DNA of 64,000 nucleotides, taken from NCBI GenBank assembly GCA_934045905.1, contig OW203769.1, positions 29,335,910 to 29,399,909 of the forward strand. Reading direction: 5' to 3'. The notes beneath the pieces are model-generated. The model searched no databases, was not told the DNA's origin, and saw only the letters and a list, made by a program, of their open reading frames with translations. The DNA comes from Leuctra nigra (taxonomy: Eukaryota > Arthropoda > Insecta > Plecoptera > Leuctridae). The position numbers and the translations under genes were made by a program. Below are positions 35,001 to 45,271 of the stretch, piece after piece (position 1 is the first letter of the stretch; each line of letters begins with the position of its first letter).

Positions 35001-37085
35001 TGCAATGTACTGTACTCAGTGTTGTGAGGTGACTTGTGGCGTGCAATGTACTGTACTCAGTGTTGTGAGGGACTTGTGGCGTGCAATGTACTATAGTGAA
35101 TGTTGTGAGAGACTTGTGGCGTGCAATGTACTGTACTCAGTGTTGTGTTGTGAGGGACTTGTGGCGTGCAATGTACTGTACTCAGTGTTGTGAGAGACTT
35201 GTGGCGTGCAATGTACTGTACTCAGTGTTGTGAGAGACTTGTGGCGTGCAATGTACTGTACTCAGTGTTGTGAGGGACTTGTGGCGTGCAATGTACTATA
35301 GTGAATGTTGTGAGAGACTTGTGGCGTGCAATGTACTGTACTCAGTGTTGTGTTGTGAGGGACTTGTGGCGTGCAATGTACTGTACTCAGTGTTGTGAGA
35401 GACTTGTGGCGTGCAATGTACTGTACTCAGTGTTGTGAGAGACTTGTGGCGTGCAATGTACTGTACTCAGTGTTGTGAGGGACTTGTGGCGTGCAATGTA
35501 CTGTACTCAGTGTTGTGAGGTACTTGTCCCTTGCAATGTACTATAGTGTAGTGTTGTGAGGTACTTGTCCCTTGCAATGTACTGTACTCAGTGTTGTGAG
35601 AGACTTGTGGCGTGCAATGTACTGTACTCAGTGTTGTGAGGGACTTGTGGCGTGCAATGTACTGTACTCAGTGTTGTGAGAGACTTGTGGCGTGCAATGT
35701 ACTGTACTCAGTGTTGTGTTGTGAGGGACTTGTGGCGTGCAATGTACTGTACTCAGTGTTGTGAGAGACTTGTGGCGTGCAATGTACTGTACTCAGTGTT
35801 GTGAGAGACTTGTGGCGTGCAATGTACTGTACTCAGTGTTGTGAGGGACTTGTGGCGTGCAATGTACTGTACTCAGTGTTGTGAGAGACTTGTGGCGTGC
35901 AATGTACTGTACTCAGTGTTGTGAGGTACCTTTCCCTTGCAATGTACTATAGTGTAGTGTTGTGAGGTACTTGTCCCTTGCATTGTACTGTACTCAGTGT
36001 TGTGAGGGACTTGTGGCGTGCAATGTACTGTACTCAGTGTTGTGAGAGACTTGTGGCGTGCAATGTACTGTACTCAGTGTTGTGAGAGACTTGTGGCGTG
36101 CAATGTACTGTACTCAGTGTTGTGAGAGACTTGTGGCGTGCAATGTACTATAGTGAATGTTGTGAGGGACTTGTGGCGTGCAATGTACTGTACTCAGTGT
36201 TGTGAGAGACTTGTGGCGTGCAATGTACTGTACTCAGTGTTGTGAGGGACTTGTGGCGTGCAATGTACTGTACTCAGTGTTGTGAGGGACTTGTGGCGTG
36301 CAATGTACTGTACTCAGTGTTGTGAGGGACTTGTGGCGTGCAATGTACTGTACTCAGTGTTGTGAGAGACTTGTGGCGTGCAATGTACTGTACTCAGTGT
36401 TGTGAGGGACTTGTGGCGTGCAATGTACTGTACTCAGTGTTGTGAGAGACTTGTGGCGTGCAATGTACTGTACTCAGTGTTGTGAGGGACTTGTGGCGTG
36501 CAATGTACTGTACTCAGTGTAGTGTGTTGAGAGACTTGTGGCGTGCAATGTACTGTACTCAGTGTTGTGAGGGACTTGTGGCGTGCAATGTACTGTACTC
36601 AGTGTTGTGAGGGACTTGTGGCGTGCAATGTACTGTACTCAGTGTTGTGAGGGACTTGTGGCGTGCAATGTACTGTACTCAGTGTTGTGAGGGACTTGTG
36701 GCGTGCAATGTACTGTACTCAGTGTTGTGAGAGACTTGTGGCGTGCAATGTACTGTACTCAGTGTTGTGAGGGACTTGTGGCGTGCAATGTACTGTACTC
36801 AGTGTAGTGAGAGACTTGTGGCGTGCAATGTACTGTACTCAGTGTTGTGAGGGACTTGTGGCGTGCAATGTACTGTACTCAGTGTTGTGAGAGACTTGTG
36901 GCGTGCAATGTACTGTACTCAGTGTTGTGAGAGACTTGTGGCGTGCAATGTACTGTACTCAGTGTTGTGAGAGACTTGTGGCGTGCAATGTACTATAGTG
37001 AATGTTGTGAGAGACTTGTGGCGTGCAATGTACTGTACTCAGTGTTGTGAGAGACTTGTGGCGTGCAATGTACTGTACTCAGTGT
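23031..37085. repeat. 40-bp satellite array, about 350 units, with higher-order structure
   Basis: This is 14 kb of head-to-tail copies of a 40-bp unit (GAGAGACTTGTGGCGTGCAA, TGTACTGTACTCAGTGTTGT). The main variation is GAGAGAC versus GAGGGAC. Rarer variants are TATAGTGAAT for TGTACTCAGT, CCCTTG for GGCGTG, GTGACG, GTTGCG, GAGAAAC, and 5- or 10-bp insertions (GTTGTGTTGT, GTAGTGTTGT). Rare variants recur in the same order 4,165 or 4,445 bp apart, showing duplication of blocks of over 100 units. No spacers of independent sequence occur, so this is not a CRISPR array. Open frames inside (such as 34960-35193) are chance. The last unit stops sharply at CAGTGTA/ATGCCC. Function is unknown; a heterochromatic satellite is the obvious reading. 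Confidence 0.98.
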
Positions 37086-37861
37086 AATGCCCATGTCGTG
37101 TTCAGGCACTTAAGTCTCTGATTGTCACTTGTCCTACACGGTTGGGGGGGGGGGGGGGGGGGCTTCAGGTGCTTCATCAGGGGGGGGGGGGGGGGGCTTT
37201 GTTATAATTACATGCTCTCGGGTTGTTTACATTCGACATGGAGTATTATTTTTAACAGGTGTTAAATATTGCATCCTTGATTAATCATTAAATAGTAGCA
37301 ATATAAAAATATACCTACACACATTTTTCATAATTAGAAATACTTATAGAAAATAGAAGAAATAGAAATATAGAAAATATTGGTTTAATTTCAGACTTTT
37401 TTTCAGAATATTATTTTATAGTTTTTAGAAATAGTATATTTCAGAAACATATATATTTTTTAATAATAGTACCTATAGGTAAACATATTTTCAGAAATGT
37501 AAATATATTAGAAATATTATGAAATATTTATATATTTCGACAACTATAGTATGAGATTTTCTTTTTTAAATTATAATAACGTTTTCATGATTGCACTAGA
37601 ATTCCTTCTAAGTTCACTTTAATTATTTAATTATGATTCATTTGTATTTGACAAGTCACAGAGTTTGTTTGAGAGTGTCGAGTGTCATTTGTGCAGACGT
37701 GTACTTGAGCCAGTCACGTGACATTAACGACGCACCTCCTCCAACACAAGGTCGCGAGACAGAAGACAATCGCAGTCTCCAAACAGCTGACTTCAATGAG
37801 AGACGCAAAACAAAGTCACTTACAAGTGCCTGTTGCTTAGCCAGGAGACCAGGGTTCCAGT
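37086..37861. other. Satellite flank with paired poly-G tracts
   Basis: Two runs of 19 and 17 G (37144-37162 and 37180-37196) are separated by CTTCAGGTGCTTCATCA, within 110 bp of the satellite end. AT-rich sequence follows. The 96- and 84-codon frames at 37633-37923 overlap on opposite strands, partly inside a MITE, and have no domains. Confidence 0.5.
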
Positions 37862-38085
37862 ACCTTAGAGGGAGAAGGTCGGAAGTCCATGCAGGCTCTC
37901 TGCGTTGCACACTTTTAGAATGATGTAATCAAGATCTAACAATTGCCATGTGACTGATGGCAACAAATGCTGTTATTGATGTATTCTCTTACACAATGAC
38001 TCATATCACCTAAAGGCCCAATTACTGGTTTATAAGCTCACCTGATGAATGATTCTAATGGACTTCCGACCTTCTACCTTTAGTT
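37862..38085. mobile_element. MITE family B copy
   Basis: Left end CTTAGAGGGAGAAGGTCGGA-AGTCCAT. Right end AATGGACTTCCGACCTTCTA-CCTTTAG. Interior words TTGCACACTTTTAGAATGAT and GTATTCTCTTACACAATGAC are shared with the copies at 39.5 and 44.5 kb. The terminal repeats are about 27 bp. No coding sequence. Confidence 0.75.
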
Positions 38086-39516
38086 ATAGATATAATCCAA
38101 TCATTTAATGTCAATGCTAGGGGCTGTGATAGTTCCAATAAGCTTTAAACAATATTAATATATTTCATATTTAGAAGGATAAAATTTAATTTAGAAATAA
38201 ACCAATTTATACAAACAATTAATTTCTTTTAGCTGTCTGCAATTTTCTTATCGATCTAGGCTGTACCATTGGAACATAAATCTTTATTTTACAATTACAA
38301 ACATATTTTACTTCGTTCACTGGATGTAGTATTGAGTATCAAAATTATAATTTCGGCATTCCAATAAAAAGTCGACATAATATAAGCAATAAAAGCTCTC
38401 CCAATGATGTTTACATTACGTCAAAAGTGAACTGTTATGTCACAATAATGCATCATTTTTATGTAGATTATTTGCTTCATCATTCAATCAATTATATTTA
38501 AACTAAAATAATTTTGGTATATTTTTCTTTATCATATAAATGCAAAGTTATTAGTGAAAAGTCAATGGGACATTTATGTTAAATGGTACATATGTTTCGA
38601 AGTATTCTGCTTTTGAACGAGGCGATAGGAAATAAAACTAAACACTTATTGTTATCCGTTGCATTTCCCTCCATTGAATGCAATTCCCATAAGAAATGAA
38701 GACAATAACAAGAGCATTTAATTAATCCACCCTCTGTAATATAATCAGCCATGGACCGGGCTAAGAAGAACACATCTCACTCTTTTATCAGGGGAAGGGT
38801 TGAGCCAGGGGGGGGGGGGGGGGGCTATTAACTTGTGTGATTAACTTGGCATGGACGAGGGGGGGGGGGGGAGTTAATTAATTGCAACGCTCTTTCAACC
38901 CCCAGAGCATCCCTACACGATATGCAGTACCTAGAAGTTGATTGTGTGTAAGATATTGAAAAAGTAATTTGGAAAATATTAAAAATTAAAATTTGTTTTT
39001 ATAAGGGGTTAGGTAAATAAGAGAATTTTTTATTTTGAATCTATTCAAATTTTCAATTTTTGTTTAAAATATATTTTAATTTGATAGCCTCTAATTATTA
39101 TACGAATAATGAAAATTTCTTTTTTGAGGGGTTAAAAATGTTAATATATTTTTGAATCCCATCAAATTAGGTTTGTTACATTATGGTTTTGTTTGTGACA
39201 TTTAAACTGGTATTGTTAAATTACAGAACCGATTTTTAGATGAAGTAGGTGACAGGAGTTGATCTTCCTTAAATATTTTGTCGCGTTTGTAAGAATTTAA
39301 TATATTTTGTTGAATGAAGATGCTATATAACTCGTAGAGTGTAAGTTTTGCTTGGGGATGAAGAGGCAAGGGGTGTGTACCGAGTGCTGACAACTCTATG
39401 TTATTATTTACAGCTACAAGTGACAACCCTCTCTTCAGTTCCATTGCACAGCTCCATGTTACAACCAACATTACATGATGGGAGTCCAAGCCGATCAATG
39501 TGTTCTGTAACTCAGA
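38086..39516. other. AT-rich stretch, no gene; two poly-G tracts
   Basis: G runs at about 38809-38824 and 38859-38871 lie 35 bp apart, like the pair at 37.15 kb. A minus frame of 111 codons (39202-39537) lacks any recognisable motif and overlaps the next MITE. Confidence 0.45.
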
Positions 39517-39718
39517 AGCAATAGGCCCGCTGTCCATTTACTCGATTACGCATTGCACACTTTTGTAATCAAGTAATCAACTGGAACTAGACTGATGGCA
39601 ACAAATAACAATGACTCATGTCACCATTACAGATATGATTAGATGATCGGAGATATTTGGTTTTTGAGCACAACTCGAGAATCATTGAAATGGACTTAGG
39701 GCCTTCTACCTCTGAGAA
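39517..39718. mobile_element. MITE family B copy
   Basis: Left part GCAATAGGCCCGCTGTCCAT-TTACTCGATTACGC. Right end ATTGAAATGGACTTAGGGCC-TTCTACCTCTGA. Interior TTGCACACTTTTGTAATCAA and TGATGGCAACAAATAACAAT are shared with the copy at 37862. The left terminal repeat is partly eroded. Confidence 0.7.
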
Positions 39719-40265
39719 TATTCTTTTATTAAATGTTCTTAAATAATTTAGGTACTTTTGTCAACGTACAAGACACTACATAAGGGAAGGCAAAATATGA
39801 TTTTTTTAAAAATTTACAAATCTAGTCATACAGTTTTATAGATTTTACAACGTTTTACAAGTTTTAGCACGAAATTTGAAAGGCTTGAAAAAATCAATAA
39901 CATCGTTTATTTAAAGTGAATCGATCAAATCAAATCGATAAAATTAAAACAAAATTAATATAATTATACATATATTTGTACAGTCATAACATTCGTATTG
40001 CAAATTGAGCTCAACGACTATATCTTGACAGTAGATTTCAAGGTCGAATGGTCTTGCATGGTCACGTGATCGCGTTGACAGCTGATGATGACGTCATGAG
40101 GATCCCTGGCAGTCTCGAGGGCGCGAGATTCGATTAGTCGATCAGATTAGCTCGATGTTGTCAGAAGTTCGATACTCGATGTTGTCAGATGCTTCGACCT
40201 GTAGCTCACACACTCTATGAAGAAAGCAGTAACTTATTTGCAAGTCTCCTGTCACTTTACTAGGA
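39719..40265. other. No gene recognised
   Basis: AT-rich up to 40.0 kb. Then a unique-looking stretch with a short duplication of a TCGATGTTGTCAGA word (40151 and 40174). Confidence 0.45.
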
Positions 40266-41172
40266 AAACGCTCTGTGTAACGCGTTGATGAGCGAGCCTT
40301 CGTATTGTACTATGCGATTTCATACGCGTTTTCAAGTTTTATGCTCTAAAGGAAAAACATTATATATAATTTTTCAAAGTGTCAGCCAAATCCTACAATT
40401 GGATAAAATTTGATCGAAAATCAAATTGCTCCGGTTCAAATTTGGCATGTTTATCAAGACCTATACATTATCTCATATTTTACATATTTACAACATAATC
40501 TGTCAAGGATTGTTGTGGACTTGTTGCGTTTTTAGAGTTAAGAAAAAGTTGTCAAAAGAGAATTTTGGAAAAAAACACTCAAGTCACAACACATGGATCT
40601 GTTTTTCCAGCAGAACCTGAGTGTTTATATGGAAATTGGAGAGTTGCAAAGAAAATCGTATCGTGTAGTATCGTGGTATTTGTGTATTTACATTACCATT
40701 AGGTTCGTAATGGTGAAGCAAGCAATCCTGTAATCATATCAGATAGGTTATCACTGTGTGGTTTTTTGGGATACCTATTTAAAAAGTACCTAACAGTGAA
40801 ATTAAGATTTGGGTAAGAAAATACAACACTCTTCTGACACTTTCTCTGTGTGTGTGTTTGTTTGTGCTTTTGTCTGCACTGCCCAGGTCGAACCGTTCAA
40901 CCGATCTGAAATTTTGTATACACACACTAATTTCATACGAGCGTTGTTTTTGAAATTTTCGGACTAATCGTTATCTCCAAAAGTTATTCTCATTTAAATT
41001 TAAGGATAATTTTGAAATATTTGCAAATTTATGCCAAGAATTTTCATTTATTTTTACACTTTACTCTTGACACTTCAGTTCCAAGGCCTGTAGAGCAGAG
41101 ACTTTCAAACGCATGAACTCGCATGCATTACGAAGGCTCGCTCATCAACGCGTTACACAGTGCGTTTTCAAC
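40266..41172. mobile_element. TIR element with GTTGATGAGCGAGC ends (about 0.9 kb)
   Basis: The left end (40266-40300) reads AAAACGCTCTGTGTAACGCG-TTGATGAGCGAGCC-TTCGTA. The right end is its reverse complement, ending CAACGCGTTACACAGTGCGT-TTT at about 41170. The arms match for about 40 bp and then more weakly to about 90 bp. The interior contains copies of R1 (40371-40735) and R2 (40860-40960). There is no transposase frame, so it is non-autonomous. No clear target duplication was seen, so the superfamily is unknown. Confidence 0.65.
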
Positions 41173-41179
41173 ACAGGTG

Positions 41180-41920
41180 TCATGTTAGTCATGTATGGAG
41201 CTGCATGTCATGTATGGAGCTGCATGTCATGTATGGAGCTGCATGTCATGTATGGAGCTGCATGTCATGTATGGAGCATGTCATGTATGGAGCTGCATGT
41301 CATGTATGGAGCTGCATGTCATGTATGGAGCATGTCATGTATGGAGCTGCATGTCATGTATGGAGCTGCATGTCATGTATGGAGCTGTATGTCATGTATG
41401 GAGCTGCATGTCATGTATGGAGCTGCATGTCATGTATGGAGCTGCATGTCATGTATGGATAATGTCATGTATGGAGCTGCATGTCATGTATGGAGCTGCA
41501 TGTCATGTATGTAGCTGCATGTCATGTATGGAGCTGCATGTCATGTATGGAGCTGCATGTCATGTATGGAGCTGTATGTCATGTATGGAGCTGCATGTCA
41601 TGTATGGAGCTGCATGTCATGTATGGAGCTGCATGTCATGTATGGATAATGTCATGTATGGAGCTGCATGTCATGTATGGAGCTGATGTCATGTATGGAC
41701 CTGCATGTCATGTATGTAGCTGCATGTCATGTATGGAGCTGCATGTCATGTATGGAGCATGTCATGTATGGAGCTGCATGTCATGTATGGAGCTGCATGT
41801 CATGTATGGAGCTGCATGTCATGTATGGAGCATGTCATGTATGGAGCTGAATGTCATGTATGGAGCTGCATGTCATGTATGGAGCTGCATGTCATGTATG
41901 GAGCTGCATGTCATATGGAG
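41180..41920. repeat. 19-bp minisatellite (GAGCTGCATGTCATGTATG)
   Basis: About 38 units of 19 bp, interspersed with 16-bp units that lack CTG (GAGCATGTCATGTATG) and occasional GATAATG variants. It starts directly after the right terminal repeat of the preceding element. The plus strand is open in all frames for hundreds of bases; those periodic frames are not genes. Confidence 0.95.
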
Positions 41921-42287
41921 AGTAAATCTGTGTGTATTAATATCTCCTTCTTCTTCTGCACTCCACACAGTCGGCTTGTATTGATCTGAACCCCCGCCCC
42001 CGCCCCTCGCCCACCCCCGCCCTTGTTGTGTGGCGCAATCCGCTCGCTGCATACCAAACAGTCGCCCCCCGGCGCCGACCCACCCCCTGGCGCCACCCCC
42101 CGACCACACTGCACCGCCTAGCGGGTAGAACACCCCTCACGCTCATAGCACCAAACCAAATCCAACCAGAGCCAGAAGATCGATCACACAAATCATTTCA
42201 AACTCAAAATCATGCACTTCAAAGTTTACACTCCGACTTCTGCGGTTGTCCCAAACAACTTGAGGTTTCCCTCAGTTGAGAGAACAT
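41921..42287. other. C-rich single-strand-biased stretch
   Basis: Positions 41990-42120 are strongly C-rich on the plus strand (CCCCCGCCCCCGCCCC-type words). Overlapping frames on both strands (41873-42279) come from this bias. No domain is recognised. Confidence 0.5.
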
Positions 42288-42530
42288 CAGAGGTAGAAGG
42301 GCGGTAGTACATTTCAATGATTCTTGAGGTGAGCTCAGAAACCAGTACTTCTGTCTCCATAATCATAATGAAATAGTGACATGATCAGTCATTGTGTAAG
42401 AGAATACTTCAATATAACTGTATTTGTTGTCATCAGTCAAATGGATTTGATGAAACTTGATTAATTAAATCATTCCAAAAGTGTGCAACGCAAATTCGAG
42501 AAAATGGACTTACGTCTTTCTACCTCTGAG
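42288..42530. mobile_element. MITE family B, full-length copy
   Basis: Left end CAGAGGTAGAAGGGCGGTAG, then TTTCAATGATTCTTGAGG. Right end AATGGACTTACGTCTTTCTA-CCTCTG. The interior has GTGTAAGAGAATACTTCAAT and TTGTCATCAGTCAAATGG, as in the copy at 4845. At 243 bp it sets the family length. Confidence 0.8.
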
Positions 42531-42562
42531 GTACAGAATGATGGGATAATTTACTACTGATA

Positions 42563-42680
42563 TGCCGCGACCGCCTTCTTCCCATCGCCCATTCTTACCT
42601 ATTCCTCATCATCATCATAATCATGAATCCGTCGCCATTAGCCTCGCTGCAGAACAGTGCGACGTTAAAGACACGTAAAT
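42563..42680 (+). mobile_element. SINE family S1, 5'-truncated copy
   Basis: ATGCCGCGACCGCCTTCTTC, TTCTTACCTATTCCTCATCA, ending CGCCATTAGCCTCGCTGCAG, AACAGTGCGACGTTAAAG. It lies 33 bp from the preceding MITE. Confidence 0.75.
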
Positions 42681-44009
42681 ACATAAATTCTCATTCAAAT
42701 TGATTTGAATTAGAATTTGACAAATTAGCGAAGTCGTTACGCGTTTAATACTTATGGAGATTTTATGACAATAATATACATAGAACATTAGATGAATGTT
42801 ATTTTTATAACTCTAATGAGATATCTGAACTTGCTTCTAGATCTTCACAGAAAAATACACAACAATTCACAATTACACGTTTACAACTAATGTAATTGTA
42901 GAAATTTCAATCAATTATGATCATTATAAGGAAGAAAATGTCAAAGTATAAACACAATTTCGTCAAGAAAATTAACCAATCAGCGCTATAATTTAAAATA
43001 TATCATAATTAGAAGTCCTTAATGTGCGAATACAACGATCAAAACAACAGTAACAAATATTTTGTACCTAAAGAAGTGTTCCATCCATATGAATTGTACC
43101 TATTTTATTGAATATTCACGGAAGGGTTGTACTTGTGAAATGAAGAATGAGATCTTCAGAGAAGTTCATAAGAAGAACGTCAGATGTCCAACATCATACT
43201 AGACTACAAGGATCCAGCTTTTGCGCTAGTGAAAAATATATGCAATTGAATACCTGAACATATCTTAAAAGTCAAGTAAGTAATTATTACATATGATCAC
43301 GAAGAATGCTTGGCGAGTATTTAAGAAAGATCTGTAAATGAAAGTGATATTGTTTATGTTTTTCCAAGACAGTAAACATATTTATGACACCACTCTAATA
43401 AAATGCAGAAGTACTGATGACTGTAATGACATTGACATTCACGCATTGCCGAGTGTCGGGATGAATCAGAAGTAATAAGGTCGGGATGGAAGTGATTAAT
43501 TGCTGCGATGAATGAAGTGGTTTAATACAAGACACATTCCGCTCATCATGTCTTAATCCCCCTCATTGAGTTCACCCTTTGCTCTGGCAACCCTTCCTCT
43601 CAGCGCATAGCTCAGCATTCCTCTCCTCTCATTGCGCCATCATTGCGCCATGGCATTCCATTACATCATCGGCCACTCTTCTCAATGTTTCCGTTTTCAT
43701 TTTAATAACAACAACCTTTATTGAAATAAAAGACTCTGCCTTTTAATAAAAGGTTGCTTTACAGCGCAGAATAATTACACATTACACAACTACAGTTTCT
43801 ACCAATAGATTACAATGATTACAAAAAATTCTTATAGAACATTTCAAAGCTAATAGAACAATATCATCTATAAAACTCCTAAATTACAAATTGAAAACCA
43901 TCGACAAAATTCATAAAAAAGAACACTGTATTGTTCATCGAGCGCCGATGAGCAAATCGATGACCTCGATCTTTGTATTGTATCAACTGATATTCCTTGT
44001 TAGTTTTTG
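42681..44009. other. AT-rich stretch; possible retroelement 3' UTR remnant
   Basis: No gene. On the minus strand around 43715-43800 it reads GCAACCTTTTATTAAAAGGC and CAATAAAGGTTGTTGTTATT, which could be the 3' end of a LINE. This is weak evidence. Confidence 0.35.
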
Positions 44010-44140
44010 ATAATTTTTTTTAATGATTTCTATTTCTTATTTCTGTTTTTTTGTATTTGTTACGTCCACTTGTGAATTTGTACTCTGTTTGTGTATTATA
44101 CAAATAAATATATAAATAAATAAATAAATAAATAAATAAA
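44010..44140 (+). mobile_element. 3' end of a retroelement with (AATA)n tail
   Basis: TTTGTACTCTGTTTGTGTAT, TATACAAATAAATATATAAA, then six or more AATA repeats (44113-44141). It is organised like 18050-18175. No coding part is present. Confidence 0.4.
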
Positions 44141-44514
44141 TATGAATTTCATAAAAAATAGAATTGTTATTTTCAACAAAATTCTCGTAAATCAAACATT
44201 TCTCTAAGAATTCTAAAATTGCAGAAAGTAAGTGCAGTAGCCATGACATTTGACAAGGAATAGCAGAGGGGGTGGGGAGCAGTCTCCCCCCCCCCTACCC
44301 TCATGCCAGCTGCCAAAACCAAGTCATACAACAATAAACAATTTCTCAGCGTAAAGTGCACTAAACTATAATCATGTATTTTAGTACTACATGACTACTA
44401 AAGTATTATTCAAAATGGGTGCAAGTATATTTAGATTTGATCGTAATTATAATTATTTTTTCTTCTAATTTTCACCCCGATGTTAACTGATATGTCTGTA
44501 GTTTAACTCTGTAC

Positions 44515-44735
44515 CTCAGAGGTAGAAGGCCAGAAGTCCAGTATCACGATTTACCATTGCACACTTATTGAAACAATTCATGCTCAGATACAATTTGATT
44601 CAAACCAAGAAATATTCAGGTATTCTCTTACAAAATGTCTGGAGTCAAAATCACAAAGATTGGATGAAGACAGAATTACTGGGGTTTGAGCTCACGTCAA
44701 GAATAATTGAGATGGACATCGGGCCTTCTACCTCT
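44515..44735. mobile_element. MITE family B copy
   Basis: Left end CTCAGAGGTAGAAGGCCAGA-AGTCCA. Right end GAGATGGACATCGGGCCTTC-TACCTCT. The interior includes TTGCACACTTATTGAA and GGTATTCTCTTACAAAATGT. The 70-codon frame at 44568-44780 lies inside the element and is not a gene. Confidence 0.78.
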
Positions 44736-45271
44736 CATCGTGGTTCTCTGTGGTTTACCTCAAGTCTAAGCAACGCCTAAGCCTGTCAGGTGGGAAGGGG
44801 TAGGGGGAGGGAGGGAGGGTGGGAGGGAGGGAGTTTTTCGCCTGTTCCAGCATCCAACTCTCTTGATCATTATTACACAGACGTAACTGCACAGAGAATC
44901 AGTGTTAGATGCATCCCTGTATTAGTGGTTGTATGTGATGGAGTTAGAATATAAATCATGACATATTAAGAGAAAGGATCTCCCCCCTAAATGCGCCTTT
45001 TCAGTTTGTGTTTATCTCGATCAAGGTAGACAATAATGTTCAAGTCACAAAGAAATTGTAAATTAATTGATTCCCACTTTTAAAATGTCATCTAACTAAA
45101 GTTTCAACATTAAGGTGGACAATTATTTCTTTAAATAGTGGTAATGAATTTTTCCAGAGTGATTGTTTATTTTTTACTGTGAGGCTTACACTACACTTGT
45201 AGAAACGGGCTAACGTGTTTGGGCTAAAGACATAGTGACACACTACCTAATCTATTTGTTACTGGCTAAAG
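44736..45271. other. G-rich patch and spacer before the 66-bp array
   Basis: GGGAGGGAGGGAGGGTGGGA at about 44809-44832 is a strong G-quadruplex-forming run. The last 70 bp (from about 45205) contain a degenerate relative of the 66-bp unit. Confidence 0.55.

Noticed and set aside
23031..37085. CRISPR-like regular repeats
   Set aside because: Units are contiguous with no unique spacers, and the context is eukaryotic.
41113..41989. Overlapping Cys/Met-rich frames of up to 167 codons
   Set aside because: They are translations of the 19-bp minisatellite in several frames.
41873..42279. Overlapping frames on both strands in the C-rich patch
   Set aside because: Composition bias creates stop-poor frames in several phases; no recognisable domain or splice signals.
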